Of a stretch of DNA of 64,000 nucleotides, positions 16,064 through 23,119 are shown piece by piece (position 1 is the stretch's first letter; every line of letters starts with the position of its first letter). The DNA comes from DASRWT01 sp963748485. Its GTDB lineage: Bacteria; Methylomirabilota; Methylomirabilia; Rokubacteriales; CSP1-6. Location: the NCBI GenBank assembly GCA_963748485.1, contig CAVVJF010000009.1:248001-312000 (forward strand), written 5' to 3'. The notes under the pieces are model-generated. The model made no database searches. It worked only from the letters and a program-made list of their open reading frames with translations, and was not told the origin of the DNA. A program made the position numbers and the translations under genes.

Positions 16064-16843
16064 GTGGCGACGGCGGCGGTCAACGGCGTCCGGCTGCGCT
16101 ACGACGAGAGCGGCGCGGGGCCGGCGCTTCTCCTCTCCCACGGCTTCGGCGCCACCGGCCGCATGTGGGACGGCGAGCGCCGATTCTTCGCCGAGCGCTG
16201 GCGCGTGATTTCGTGGGACATGCGGGGTCACGGCGATACCGAGAGCCCTGACGACCCCGCGCAGTACTCGGCCGACCTCACCGTCGCCGACATGCGCGGG
16301 CTTCTCCTCCACCTCGGAATTCGGCATGCAATCATCGGCGGCCTCTCCCTCGGCGGCTACGTGTCGCTCGCCTTCCACGCCCAGCATCCGGAGATGACGC
16401 GGGCGCTGGTCCTCTGCGACACAGGCCCCGGCTACCGCAATGCCGAGGCGCGCGCGGGATGGAACGAGCGGGCGTTCCGGCGCGCCGGCGAGCTGGAGAC
16501 GGGCGGGCTCGAGGTGCTCGCGAGCTCGAGCCGCGAGATGCGCGAGTCGGTGCGCCGCCACCGCTCCGCGAAGTGGCTGGCCCATGCCGCCCGCGGCATG
16601 CTGGCCCAGGACGGCCCGCGCGTCATCGACTCGCTGCCCTCCGTCAAAGTGCCGACCCTTATCATCGTCGGAGATCAGGACGAGCCCTTCCTCGCGCCGT
16701 GTCGGTACATGGCGGGCAAGATCCCCGGCGCGCGCCTGGAGGTCATCGCGGGCGCGGGTCATTCCTCGAACCTCGATCAGCCCGAGGCCTTCGACCGCGT
16801 GCTCGCCGACTTCCTCGGCTCGCTCCCCCCGGAGCCCGCGTGA
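16064..16843 (+). CDS. Alpha/beta hydrolase
   Basis: A 259-residue alpha/beta hydrolase. The oxyanion/HG motif SHGFGATG is near residue 25 and the nucleophile elbow GGLSLGG places Ser at 95. The acid Asp lies in IIVGDQDEPF and the His in GAGHSSNLDQP. The GTG at 16064 is 2 bp after the SDR stop and its own stop overlaps the next GTG, so it is inside the operon. It resembles 3-oxoadipate enol-lactonase-type hydrolases, but the substrate is open. Confidence 0.82.
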   Translation: MATAAVNGVRLRYDESGAGPALLLSHGFGATGRMWDGERRFFAERWRVISWDMRGHGDTESPDDPAQYSADLTVADMRGLLLHLGIRHAIIGGLSLGGYVSLAFHAQHPEMTRALVLCDTGPGYRNAEARAGWNERAFRRAGELETGGLEVLASSSREMRESVRRHRSAKWLAHAARGMLAQDGPRVIDSLPSVKVPTLIIVGDQDEPFLAPCRYMAGKIPGARLEVIAGAGHSSNLDQPEAFDRVLADFLGSLPPEPA

Positions 16844-17718
16844 GCGCGACAGCCGCCGTCCCCTACCGCTTCCTCGCCGTCGACACCCCGCGCCCGCTGG
16901 TCCACCGCGTCACCCTGAACCGCCCCGAGAAGCGCAACGCCCTCAGCAACGAGCTGCGCGGGGAGCTCTTCGACGCGCTCCGCGCGGCGGACCGCGATGA
17001 CACGGTGCGCGTGATGATCGTGCGCGGCGCCGGCACGTGCTTCTCGGCGGGCTACGACCTGGGCGCCGACCTCACCGTCGGCCGGCCCCATGCCACCGCG
17101 GAAGGCGACGGGTCCTGGCCGCGGCACGTCGTGCACGGCTGGTTCGAGATCTGGGATCTCGCCAAACCGGTGATCGCCCAGGTGCACGGCTATTGTCTGG
17201 CCGGCGGCAGCGAGCTGGCCTCCGCGTGCGACCTTGTGTACGTGGCGGAGGACGCACAGATCGGCTATCCGCCCGTGCGCCTGATGAGCCCTCCCGACAC
17301 TCAGGTCCATCCGTGGCTGCTGGGCATGCGCCGGGCCATGGAGCTGATGCTCACCGGCGATCCCATCTCCGGCACGGAGGCCGCGCGCATCGGCTTCGCC
17401 AACCGCGCGTTTCCGCCCGCCGCGCTCGAATCGAGCGTGCTGGACATGGCGGAGCGCGTCGCCAAGATCCCCACCTCCCTCCAGCAGATAAACAAGCGGT
17501 CAATCCATCGCGCCATGGAGATCATGGGCATGCGGGCGGCCATTCGTGCGGGCACCGAGCTCCAGGCCCTGGCCTTCCATCAGCCCGAGTCGGTAGAGTA
17601 CCGGAAGGAAGTACGGCGCAATCTCAAGGAGGCACTGACGAAGCGCGACAGCCGCTTCGGCGACTATAGAACGGCAGGAAAACGGAAGGACAACGGACGA
17701 AAGGAGAAGGGCTCCTGA
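16840..17718 (+). CDS. Enoyl-CoA hydratase/isomerase family protein
   Basis: A 292-residue crotonase with TLNRPEKRNALS, the oxyanion segments GTCFSAGYDLGAD and GYCLAGGSELASACD, and a longer C-terminus that becomes Lys/Arg-rich (AGKRKDNGRKEKGS). The GTG overlaps the hydrolase stop as GTGA, and its own stop shares a base with the next ATG (TGATG), so translation is coupled on both sides. Confidence 0.85.
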   Translation: MSATAAVPYRFLAVDTPRPLVHRVTLNRPEKRNALSNELRGELFDALRAADRDDTVRVMIVRGAGTCFSAGYDLGADLTVGRPHATAEGDGSWPRHVVHGWFEIWDLAKPVIAQVHGYCLAGGSELASACDLVYVAEDAQIGYPPVRLMSPPDTQVHPWLLGMRRAMELMLTGDPISGTEAARIGFANRAFPPAALESSVLDMAERVAKIPTSLQQINKRSIHRAMEIMGMRAAIRAGTELQALAFHQPESVEYRKEVRRNLKEALTKRDSRFGDYRTAGKRKDNGRKEKGS

Positions 17719-18710
17719 TGGGACTCCTCGATGGCAAGACGGCGCTGGTGACGGGAGCGGGCCGGGGCATCGGCCGCGGGATCGCGATCGCGATGGCGAA
17801 GGAAGGGGCCAAGGTCGTCGTCAACGACCTCGGCGCCGCGCTGGGCGGCGAGGGCACGGACAAGTCGCCCGCCCAGCAGGTGGTGGACGAGATCAAGAAG
17901 GCGGGCGGCGCTGCCGTCGCCAACTTCGGCTCGGTGTCGGACTTCCGCCAGGCCACCGACATGGTGGAGCAGGCGGTCAAGGAGTGGGGCCGCATCGATA
18001 TCGTCGTCAACGTCGCCGGGATCTTGCGCGACCGCATGATCTTCAACATGACCGAGGAGGAGTGGGACATCGTCCTCGCCGTCCATCTCAAGGGCACGTT
18101 CAACACGATCCGCGCCGCCTCCGTGCACATGCGCGAGGCCAAGGGCGGGCGCTTCATCAACATGTCGTCGGTATCCGCGCTCGGCTCGCCGGGCCAGCCC
18201 AACTACGCCGCCGGCAAGGCGGGCATTCTCGGGCTCACCTGGTCCACGGCGCACGCGCTCGCCAAGTACGGGGTCACTGCCAACGCCATTCTCCCCAGCG
18301 GCGCCACCCGCATGATCGACTCGACGCCGAGGGGGCGCGCCGTGTTCGAGCAGACGGGGAAGTGGCCGAGCGAGCAGGCCAAGGGCACCGAGCGCGACCC
18401 CGACAACGTAGCCCCGCTCGTCGTGTACCTCGCCAGCGACGCGGCCGCGCACGTCAACGGGCAGGCCTTCCACTCCTTCGGCTACGGCTACACGCTGCTC
18501 GACCAGCCGCGCCCCATCCGGCGGCTGGAGGCCAATCGCCGGCTCGAGCCCGCGGAGCTGGTCACGCTCTTCCCCACCACGCTCGGGCACGACCTCAAGA
18601 TGCCGCCCGCGCTCGAGTTCGGCCGGACGCTCGACAAGCGCGCGGCCGGCGAGTGGAAGGACCTCGGCAAGGGTGCGCGCGTCTGGCAGTCGCCCTGGGA
18701 GGAGAAGTAG
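17718..18710 (+). CDS. SDR, MFE2-like 3-hydroxyacyl-CoA dehydrogenase type
   Basis: A 330-residue SDR, longer than classical members. It has GAGRGIGRGIA, NVAGILRDRM, the catalytic NMSSVSAL and NYAAGKAG (Ser, Tyr, Lys intact), and an extra C-terminal part of about 70 residues. The NDLGAAL segment and NVAGILRDR resemble the dehydrogenase domain of peroxisomal-type multifunctional enzyme 2, so a 3-hydroxyacyl-CoA dehydrogenase role next to the hydratase is plausible. Last gene of the operon; a hairpin follows. Confidence 0.85.
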   Translation: MGLLDGKTALVTGAGRGIGRGIAIAMAKEGAKVVVNDLGAALGGEGTDKSPAQQVVDEIKKAGGAAVANFGSVSDFRQATDMVEQAVKEWGRIDIVVNVAGILRDRMIFNMTEEEWDIVLAVHLKGTFNTIRAASVHMREAKGGRFINMSSVSALGSPGQPNYAAGKAGILGLTWSTAHALAKYGVTANAILPSGATRMIDSTPRGRAVFEQTGKWPSEQAKGTERDPDNVAPLVVYLASDAAAHVNGQAFHSFGYGYTLLDQPRPIRRLEANRRLEPAELVTLFPTTLGHDLKMPPALEFGRTLDKRAAGEWKDLGKGARVWQSPWEEK

Positions 18711-18724
18711 CGCCCCTCACCCTG

Positions 18725-18747
18725 CCCTCTCCCCTCAGGGGAGAGGG
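18725..18747. terminator. Palindrome between convergent genes (repeat family A)
   Basis: Stem CCCTCTCCCC/GGGGAGAGGG with loop TCA, preceded by CCCTCACCCTG. It sits between the SDR stop and the lipoprotein stop (TAA starting at 18748) and could terminate both. A related sequence occurs at 31579-31632. Confidence 0.6.
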
Positions 18748-19359
18748 TTAGGGCTGTGAAGGCAACGGATCGTCGACGTCGGTGAGCGAGAAGCCCACCA
18801 CGACCAGGATCGTGAAGTCGTCGAACTTCGACCGGCCGGTCGTCTCGGGCAGCATCTCCTGGAAGGCCCCGCTCGCCGGCTCGAACGCGTAGACCCGTAC
18901 GTCGGCGCGCCCCCGGCTCCGAACCCATTTGAAGAGCGCGATCTCGGGAATGGGAATGGAGAGCACGGGGATCTGCAACGGGGGAATGCCCACGAAGGTC
19001 TGGCCCTGATCCGTGCCCAGGGTGAGGAGGTACACCTGGAGCCGTCGATCCGGCGACTCGCTCACCACCGTGACCCCATGCGCGCGGAGCCAGGTCTCGA
19101 GGTAAGCGGCGGCGAAATAGTGATCGTAGAGCTGGGAGATCACCTCGAGTGCGATGCGCCGCCCCCGGAGCCCCGTGAGGTCGAGGCGGGCAACCGCTCG
19201 CTCGAGCGCCCGGAACACCAGGAGCTGACTGGTGGCGGACGGGCTGGTCGGGTGGATGTTAGTGGCCGAGGCGCAGCCGGCGAGGAGCAGCGCCCCGTAG
19301 ACGGCGACCATAGTGCGCGCGAGTCGAACGGTCCTTTTGGGGTTTCGACGTGGCGCCAT
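18748..19359 (-). CDS. Lipoprotein of unknown function
   Basis: A 203-residue exported lipoprotein. A basic N-terminus and hydrophobic stretch end in the lipobox LLAGC, with Cys at residue 29. The mature part contains a region that may bind or form a beta sheet (LQIPVLSIPIPEIALFKW) but no family I recognise. The start at 19359 is preceded by TATAAT only 7 bp upstream, so the mRNA may be leaderless. An in-frame GTG 18 bp upstream is less likely. It is divergent from the small membrane protein at 19392. Confidence 0.65.
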   Translation of the reverse strand: MAPRRNPKRTVRLARTMVAVYGALLLAGCASATNIHPTSPSATSQLLVFRALERAVARLDLTGLRGRRIALEVISQLYDHYFAAAYLETWLRAHGVTVVSESPDRRLQVYLLTLGTDQGQTFVGIPPLQIPVLSIPIPEIALFKWVRSRGRADVRVYAFEPASGAFQEMLPETTGRSKFDDFTILVVVGFSLTDVDDPLPSQP

Positions 19360-19366
19360 CGGGGTG

Positions 19367-19372
19367 ATTATA
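19367..19372 (-). promoter_or_regulatory. Consensus -10 (TATAAT) of the lipoprotein gene
   Basis: A perfect TATAAT on the minus strand, ending 7 bp before the ATG at 19359. This fits a leaderless transcript. It lies within the 32-bp gap that also contains the ribosome site of the divergent gene. Confidence 0.5.
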
Positions 19373-19391
19373 GCCACGGGGAGGACAGCGT

Positions 19392-19640
19392 ATGAATCGC
19401 TTACTCGTGGCGGTCGCGATCGTAGGCGTCGTCGTCGGAGGCTCGGCGGGCTACCTCTGGTGGGGCCTGCCCGCGGGGCAGAACCAGGGCGATCTGCAGC
19501 AGGCTCGTCAGCGCGCGGAAGCGGCGAGCGAGGAGCTCTCGAAGGCTCGCGAGCAGCTGCGCACCACGCAGGCGGATCTGGAGCGCGAGCGCGCCATGCG
19601 CGCCCGGCTCGAGCAGGCGGTGAGCGTCGGCACGAAGTAG
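19392..19640 (+). CDS. Small membrane-anchored coiled-coil protein (82 aa)
   Basis: One N-terminal hydrophobic helix (residues about 4-25, LLVAVAIVGVVVGGSAGYLWW) is followed by a charged heptad-like segment rich in Glu, Arg, Ala and Gln to residue 75, probably a coiled coil facing the periplasm. GGGGAGGA precedes the ATG. Function unknown. Any promoter must lie inside the divergent lipoprotein gene. Confidence 0.65.
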   Translation: MNRLLVAVAIVGVVVGGSAGYLWWGLPAGQNQGDLQQARQRAEAASEELSKAREQLRTTQADLERERAMRARLEQAVSVGTK

Positions 19641-19656
19641 GGGCGCGCCGCGCCGC

Positions 19657-19719
19657 TCAGGCGCCGAAGAGCACCCGCGTCCCGGTGGAGGCATCGAAGG
19701 GCCGCTGGCGACGGTTCAT
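19657..19719 (-). CDS. 20-residue ORF coupled to cobA
   Basis: ATG at 19719 overlaps the cobA stop in the ATGA arrangement used throughout this operon. It encodes MNRRQRPFDASTGTRVLFGA and then stops. I do not recognise it. It could be a true microprotein, the decayed start of a lost fifth operon gene, or chance. Confidence 0.35.
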   Translation of the reverse strand: MNRRQRPFDASTGTRVLFGA

Positions 19720-20519
19720 GGGGCGCTCCTCTCTTCCATCTCGCGGATCGAGGTGAACTTTCGCGACGTGCCCAGCGTAAGAGGGCCGAGCTGCTCGCGC
19801 AAGGCCACGACGTCGCCGATCACCGTCACCACCGGCGCGGGCAGAGCGGGCGCGCGCGCGGGATCGACGAAGTCCGCGAGCACGCCGGTCAGCGTCTCCT
19901 GCCGCGGCGTGGTGGCGGCGTGGATCAGGGCCACCGGGGTCTGGGGCGGCCGCCCGTGCGCGATGAGCGTGCGGGCGATGTCCGGCAGGGCGCGGCTGCC
20001 CATGAGGATCACGAGAGTGTCCACCGCAGTGGCGAGCGCGCCCCAGTCCACGGGCGGGCGCGTCTTGGTCTCGTCCTCCTGGCCCGTCACCACCGCGAAG
20101 GAGGCGGCGAGGCTCCGGTGCGTCACGGGGATGCCGGCGGCGGCCGGCGCCGCCACCGCCGAGCTCACGCCCGGCACGACCTCGACGCTGACGCCGGCGG
20201 CGGTCAGCGCCTGCGCCTCCTCGCCGCCGCGGCCGAAGACGAAGGGGTCGCCTCCCTTCAGGCGCACCACCTGCCGCCCGCGAAGCGCCTGGGCGACGAG
20301 GATCGCGTTGATCTCGCCCTGGGACACCGTCTGCGATCCCGGCCGCTTGCCCACGTCGATCCGCTCCGCGGCGGGCGCCTCGTCGAGCAGTGCCGGATTG
20401 ACCAGCCGATCGTAGACGATCACGTCCGCGGCGCGAATGAGGGCGAGGCCGCGCACGGTGAGCAGGCCGGGATCGCCCGGCCCTGCGCCGACCAGATAGA
20501 CGCGCCCGGGCGCGCTCAC
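19716..20519 (-). CDS. cobA: Uroporphyrinogen-III C-methyltransferase
   Basis: A 267-residue SUMT. It shows VYLVGAGPGDPGLLTVRG, the YDRLVNP signature, LKGGDPFVFGRGGEE, VPGVSSAVAAPAAAGIPVTHR and, near the end, a VTVIGDVV segment. It makes precorrin-2 from uroporphyrinogen III using two SAM, here for siroheme. The GTG at 20519 overlaps the stop of the preceding gene (GTGA). Confidence 0.93.
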   Translation of the reverse strand: MSAPGRVYLVGAGPGDPGLLTVRGLALIRAADVIVYDRLVNPALLDEAPAAERIDVGKRPGSQTVSQGEINAILVAQALRGRQVVRLKGGDPFVFGRGGEEAQALTAAGVSVEVVPGVSSAVAAPAAAGIPVTHRSLAASFAVVTGQEDETKTRPPVDWGALATAVDTLVILMGSRALPDIARTLIAHGRPPQTPVALIHAATTPRQETLTGVLADFVDPARAPALPAPVVTVIGDVVALREQLGPLTLGTSRKFTSIREMEERSAP

Positions 20520-21148
20520 CGCGCCTCCAGCCGCTCGAGCAGCCGCGCCCGTGCCTCGGCCTGCCGCTCCGCGGGCCACAGTCGGCTCAGCTCGTCCTCG
20601 AGCGCCACGCCCCAGGCCTCGGTGGTGACGGGCGCCGTGCGCGCGCGGAGGTCGCGGCGCACCTCGGCGACCACGTCGACGAGGCCCGCCAGCTCCGCGG
20701 GAAAAAAGCGCTCGAGCTCGTCCCGCACCGCGCGGGTCAGCGCCGGGCTGGCGCCGCCGGTCGAGACCGCCACCGTCAGCGCGCCGCGGCGCAGCACGGC
20801 GGGCAGGAAGAAGTCGCAGCGCTCGGGGTCGTCGGCGGCGTTCACCCAGATGCCGCGCGCGCGGCCTTCCGCGAGCACGGCCGCGCTCACCGCGCGATCG
20901 CCGCTGGCGGCAAGGGCGAGCGACGCGCCTGCCAGATCACCCGCCGCATAGGGACGCGCGTGATGCGTGACGCGGCCCTCCGCGGCGAGGGCGGCCAGGG
21001 CCGGCGTGAGCGTGAGGCTCACGACGGTCACCCGCGCCCCGGCCGCGAGCAGGCCGCGCACCTTGCCCTCGGCGATGGGACCGCCGCCGACCACCACGCA
21101 GGGGCGCCCCGCGAGGTCGAGGAAGATCGGATAGTGCGCGCTCGTCAT
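20516..21148 (-). CDS. Precorrin-2 dehydrogenase/sirohydrochlorin ferrochelatase
   Basis: A 210-residue protein equivalent to the N-terminal half of CysG. It has the NAD-binding VVGGGPIAEGKVRGLLAAGA, VNAADDPERCDFFLPAVLRR with the catalytic Asp region, and STGGASPALTRAVRDELE. It oxidises precorrin-2 and inserts iron to give siroheme. Overlaps on both sides with the reductase and cobA place it firmly in the operon. Confidence 0.9.
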   Translation of the reverse strand: MTSAHYPIFLDLAGRPCVVVGGGPIAEGKVRGLLAAGARVTVVSLTLTPALAALAAEGRVTHHARPYAAGDLAGASLALAASGDRAVSAAVLAEGRARGIWVNAADDPERCDFFLPAVLRRGALTVAVSTGGASPALTRAVRDELERFFPAELAGLVDVVAEVRRDLRARTAPVTTEAWGVALEDELSRLWPAERQAEARARLLERLEAR

Positions 21149-22860
21149 TCCAGGTTGTGTGGCGTGGCGGCGACGGGAAGGTCCCGCGTCACCGGCGAGA
21201 CGGCGGCGCCCGCCAGCAGGGCGCGCAGCTCGTCGTCGGTATGGGCGGTGGCGAAGTCGTGGAAGGTCGCGCCGGGGCGGCGCCCGGCGAGATAGGCGCG
21301 GAGCAGCCGCTCGACGGCGGCGGGCGCCTCGCGCGCGGGCACGCGATAGCCGATCGGGCGCGCGACCGAGGCGCGGGCGCCGAGCCCCCCGCCCACGCAG
21401 AAGTAGTAGGCGTCCTCGAAGCCGGCCGGCCCCTTGATCTTCTTGCCCTCCAGCCCGATGTCGGCGATCCAGTGCTGCCCGCAGCTGTTCGGGCAGCCGG
21501 TGACATGAATCTTCACGTGCTGGTCGAAGCCGGGCAGACGGCGCTCGAGCTCGTCGACGAGGTGCCGCGCGAAGCCCTTGGTCTCGGTTAGGGCGATCTT
21601 GCAGAACTCGCTGCCGGTACAGGCCACGGTGCCGCGCCGGAACGGTGACGCGTTCAGCGCCAGGCCGGCGGCCTCCGCCTCGCGCGCGAGCGCGCCGATG
21701 CGGGCGCGGGGCACGTCGAGCACCACGAGGTTCTGCATGTGGGTGGTCCGGAGCGCGCCCGAGCCGTGGCGATCGGCGAGATCCGCGGCGGCACGCATCT
21801 CGGGGGGCGTGATGCGTCCGCGCACGATGCCGAAGCCCGCATAGACGAGCCCGGGCTGCCGCTGCGCGTGCACGCCGACATGATCTCGGTACACGTCAGC
21901 GGGCGCGCGCTCGGCCACGGCCGGGGGGAGCGGGCCGCCTAACCGCCGCTCGATCTCCTCGAGGAATCGACCCGCCGTCCAGCCGTGCTGGAGGAAGAGG
22001 AACTTCAACCGGGCCTTCTCGCGATGCTGGCGCAACACCTCGCTGTCCCGGAAGATCTCCGTCACCACCTTGAGGACGGCCAGCGCCCGATCCCACGGCA
22101 CGAAGGCGTCGAGGCGCGGCGCCAGATGCGGCTCGGTGGAGAGGCCCCCGCCCACCCGCAGCGAGAAGCCGACCTCGCCGGTGCCGGGATGGCGAAGCGC
22201 GGTGAGCCCCACGTCGTTGATCTCGGGGTACGAGCACCAGACCCGGCAGCCGGTGATCGAGACCTTGTACTTGCGCGGGAGGTTGTAGAACTCGAGCGCG
22301 CCGTTCAGCATGGCGGTGGCCGCGTCGACCAACGGGGACGCGTCGGCGATCTCATCCGCGTCGCCGCCGGCGAGCGGGCACCCGGTGATGTTGCGGGTGA
22401 CGTCGCCGCAGGTGCCGATGGTGGTGATGCCCACCGCGTCCAGCGTCCGGACGATGTCGGGCAGCGCCTCCACCGGCACCCAGTGGAGCTGTATGTTCTG
22501 GCGCACCGTGATGTCGGCGACGCCGCGCCCGTGGCGGTCGGCCAGGTCCGCGATGGTCCGGAGCTGCGCCGAGGTGAGCAGCCCGTTGGGGATGCGGATG
22601 CGCTGCATGAAGTAGCGGACGGCCTTGCCTTCACCGCCCTTGCCTCCCACCGCGCCCGCCCCGTCCCCCTGCGTGTAGAGGCCCCACCAGCGGAAGTACG
22701 TGTTCAGCCACTCCGGGGGGATGGCGTCGAAGCCCTCGCGGGCGAACCGCTCGATCTCCGCGTAGACCGCCCAGGGATTGAGCGTGCGCTTGAGGCGCTC
22801 GGCGCGCTGGGCCTTGGTCTCCGGCGGCGCCGGCGCCGCGATTTCGTTCAGATCGCTCAC
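21145..22860 (-). CDS. Ferredoxin-type sulfite/nitrite reductase (siroheme, 4Fe-4S)
   Basis: A 571-residue nitrite/sulfite reductase of the NirA/Sir hemoprotein family. The siroheme-[4Fe-4S] ligands are CTGSEFC (C-x5-C, near 414-420) and GCPNSCGQ (C-x3-C, near 455-459). VRQNIQLHW and GTCGDVTRNITGCPLAG are the other family blocks. It carries out six-electron reduction of sulfite or nitrite; which one is not decidable from sequence alone. It is followed directly by its own siroheme-making genes. GTG start at 22860 after AAGGAGGAGG. A leader with a short ORF and hairpin precedes it. Confidence 0.9.
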   Translation of the reverse strand: MSDLNEIAAPAPPETKAQRAERLKRTLNPWAVYAEIERFAREGFDAIPPEWLNTYFRWWGLYTQGDGAGAVGGKGGEGKAVRYFMQRIRIPNGLLTSAQLRTIADLADRHGRGVADITVRQNIQLHWVPVEALPDIVRTLDAVGITTIGTCGDVTRNITGCPLAGGDADEIADASPLVDAATAMLNGALEFYNLPRKYKVSITGCRVWCSYPEINDVGLTALRHPGTGEVGFSLRVGGGLSTEPHLAPRLDAFVPWDRALAVLKVVTEIFRDSEVLRQHREKARLKFLFLQHGWTAGRFLEEIERRLGGPLPPAVAERAPADVYRDHVGVHAQRQPGLVYAGFGIVRGRITPPEMRAAADLADRHGSGALRTTHMQNLVVLDVPRARIGALAREAEAAGLALNASPFRRGTVACTGSEFCKIALTETKGFARHLVDELERRLPGFDQHVKIHVTGCPNSCGQHWIADIGLEGKKIKGPAGFEDAYYFCVGGGLGARASVARPIGYRVPAREAPAAVERLLRAYLAGRRPGATFHDFATAHTDDELRALLAGAAVSPVTRDLPVAATPHNLE

Positions 22861-22898
22861 TTTGCACCTCCTCCTTCGACTGGACACTGAAGACAAGA

Positions 22899-22924
22899 AA
22901 GGCCGGGGATGGGTCCCCGGCCTT
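22899..22924 (-). terminator. Attenuator-like hairpin in the reductase leader
   Basis: An 11-bp perfect stem (AAGGCCGGGGA at 22899-22909, TCCCCGGCCTT at 22914-22924, 4-nt loop). On the minus strand it is followed by TTTCTTGT, which makes it an intrinsic-terminator look-alike, 38 bp before the reductase GTG and 27 bp after the leader ORF stop. Confidence 0.5.
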
Positions 22925-22951
22925 GAAGACGCCTCCGAGAGACATACCCCC

Positions 22952-23008
22952 CTACGGTGTGTGGTCCTCCAGACATCCCTTACATCGCAAGTATTTACGC
23001 TGAATCAT
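22952..23008 (-). CDS. Leader peptide ORF (18 aa) with CxxC
   Basis: ATG at 23008 to TAG encodes MIQRKYLRCKGCLEDHTP, with Cys at positions 9 and 12. It starts about 17 bp after the -10 of a good minus-strand promoter. Position, size and paired Cys codons, before a sulfur/nitrogen reductase gene and a terminator-like hairpin, are what a cysteine-sensing attenuator would show. It may instead be chance. Confidence 0.4.
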   Translation of the reverse strand: MIQRKYLRCKGCLEDHTP

Positions 23009-23024
23009 CCCGTCCATTGACCTA

Positions 23025-23053
23025 ATAATCTATATATCAGTCGGAGTTGTCAA
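23025..23053 (-). promoter_or_regulatory. Promoter of the sulfite/nitrite reductase operon
   Basis: Minus strand: perfect TTGACA (23053-23048), 17-bp spacer, GATTAT (23030-23025). It is set in an AT-rich pocket (23020-23060) that stands out in this GC-rich DNA. The predicted start gives a leader of roughly 160 nt before the reductase. Confidence 0.6.
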
Positions 23054-23094
23054 GAAGTAATCCATACATCGCATCGGAGACTTCACGGCTCCGA

Positions 23095-23100
23095 TATACT
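23095..23100 (+). promoter_or_regulatory. -10 box of the transhydrogenase gene
   Basis: TATACT 20 bp before the ATG at 23120, with GGGAG between. No clear -35 is visible. Confidence 0.4.
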
Positions 23101-23119
23101 CAGCGCGGGAGACCCACCC

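Noticed and set aside
22631..22945. 104-aa minus-strand ORF starting in the reductase leader
   Set aside because: It reads through the reductase gene in another frame, has low-complexity Arg/Gly content, and is better explained as a shadow.
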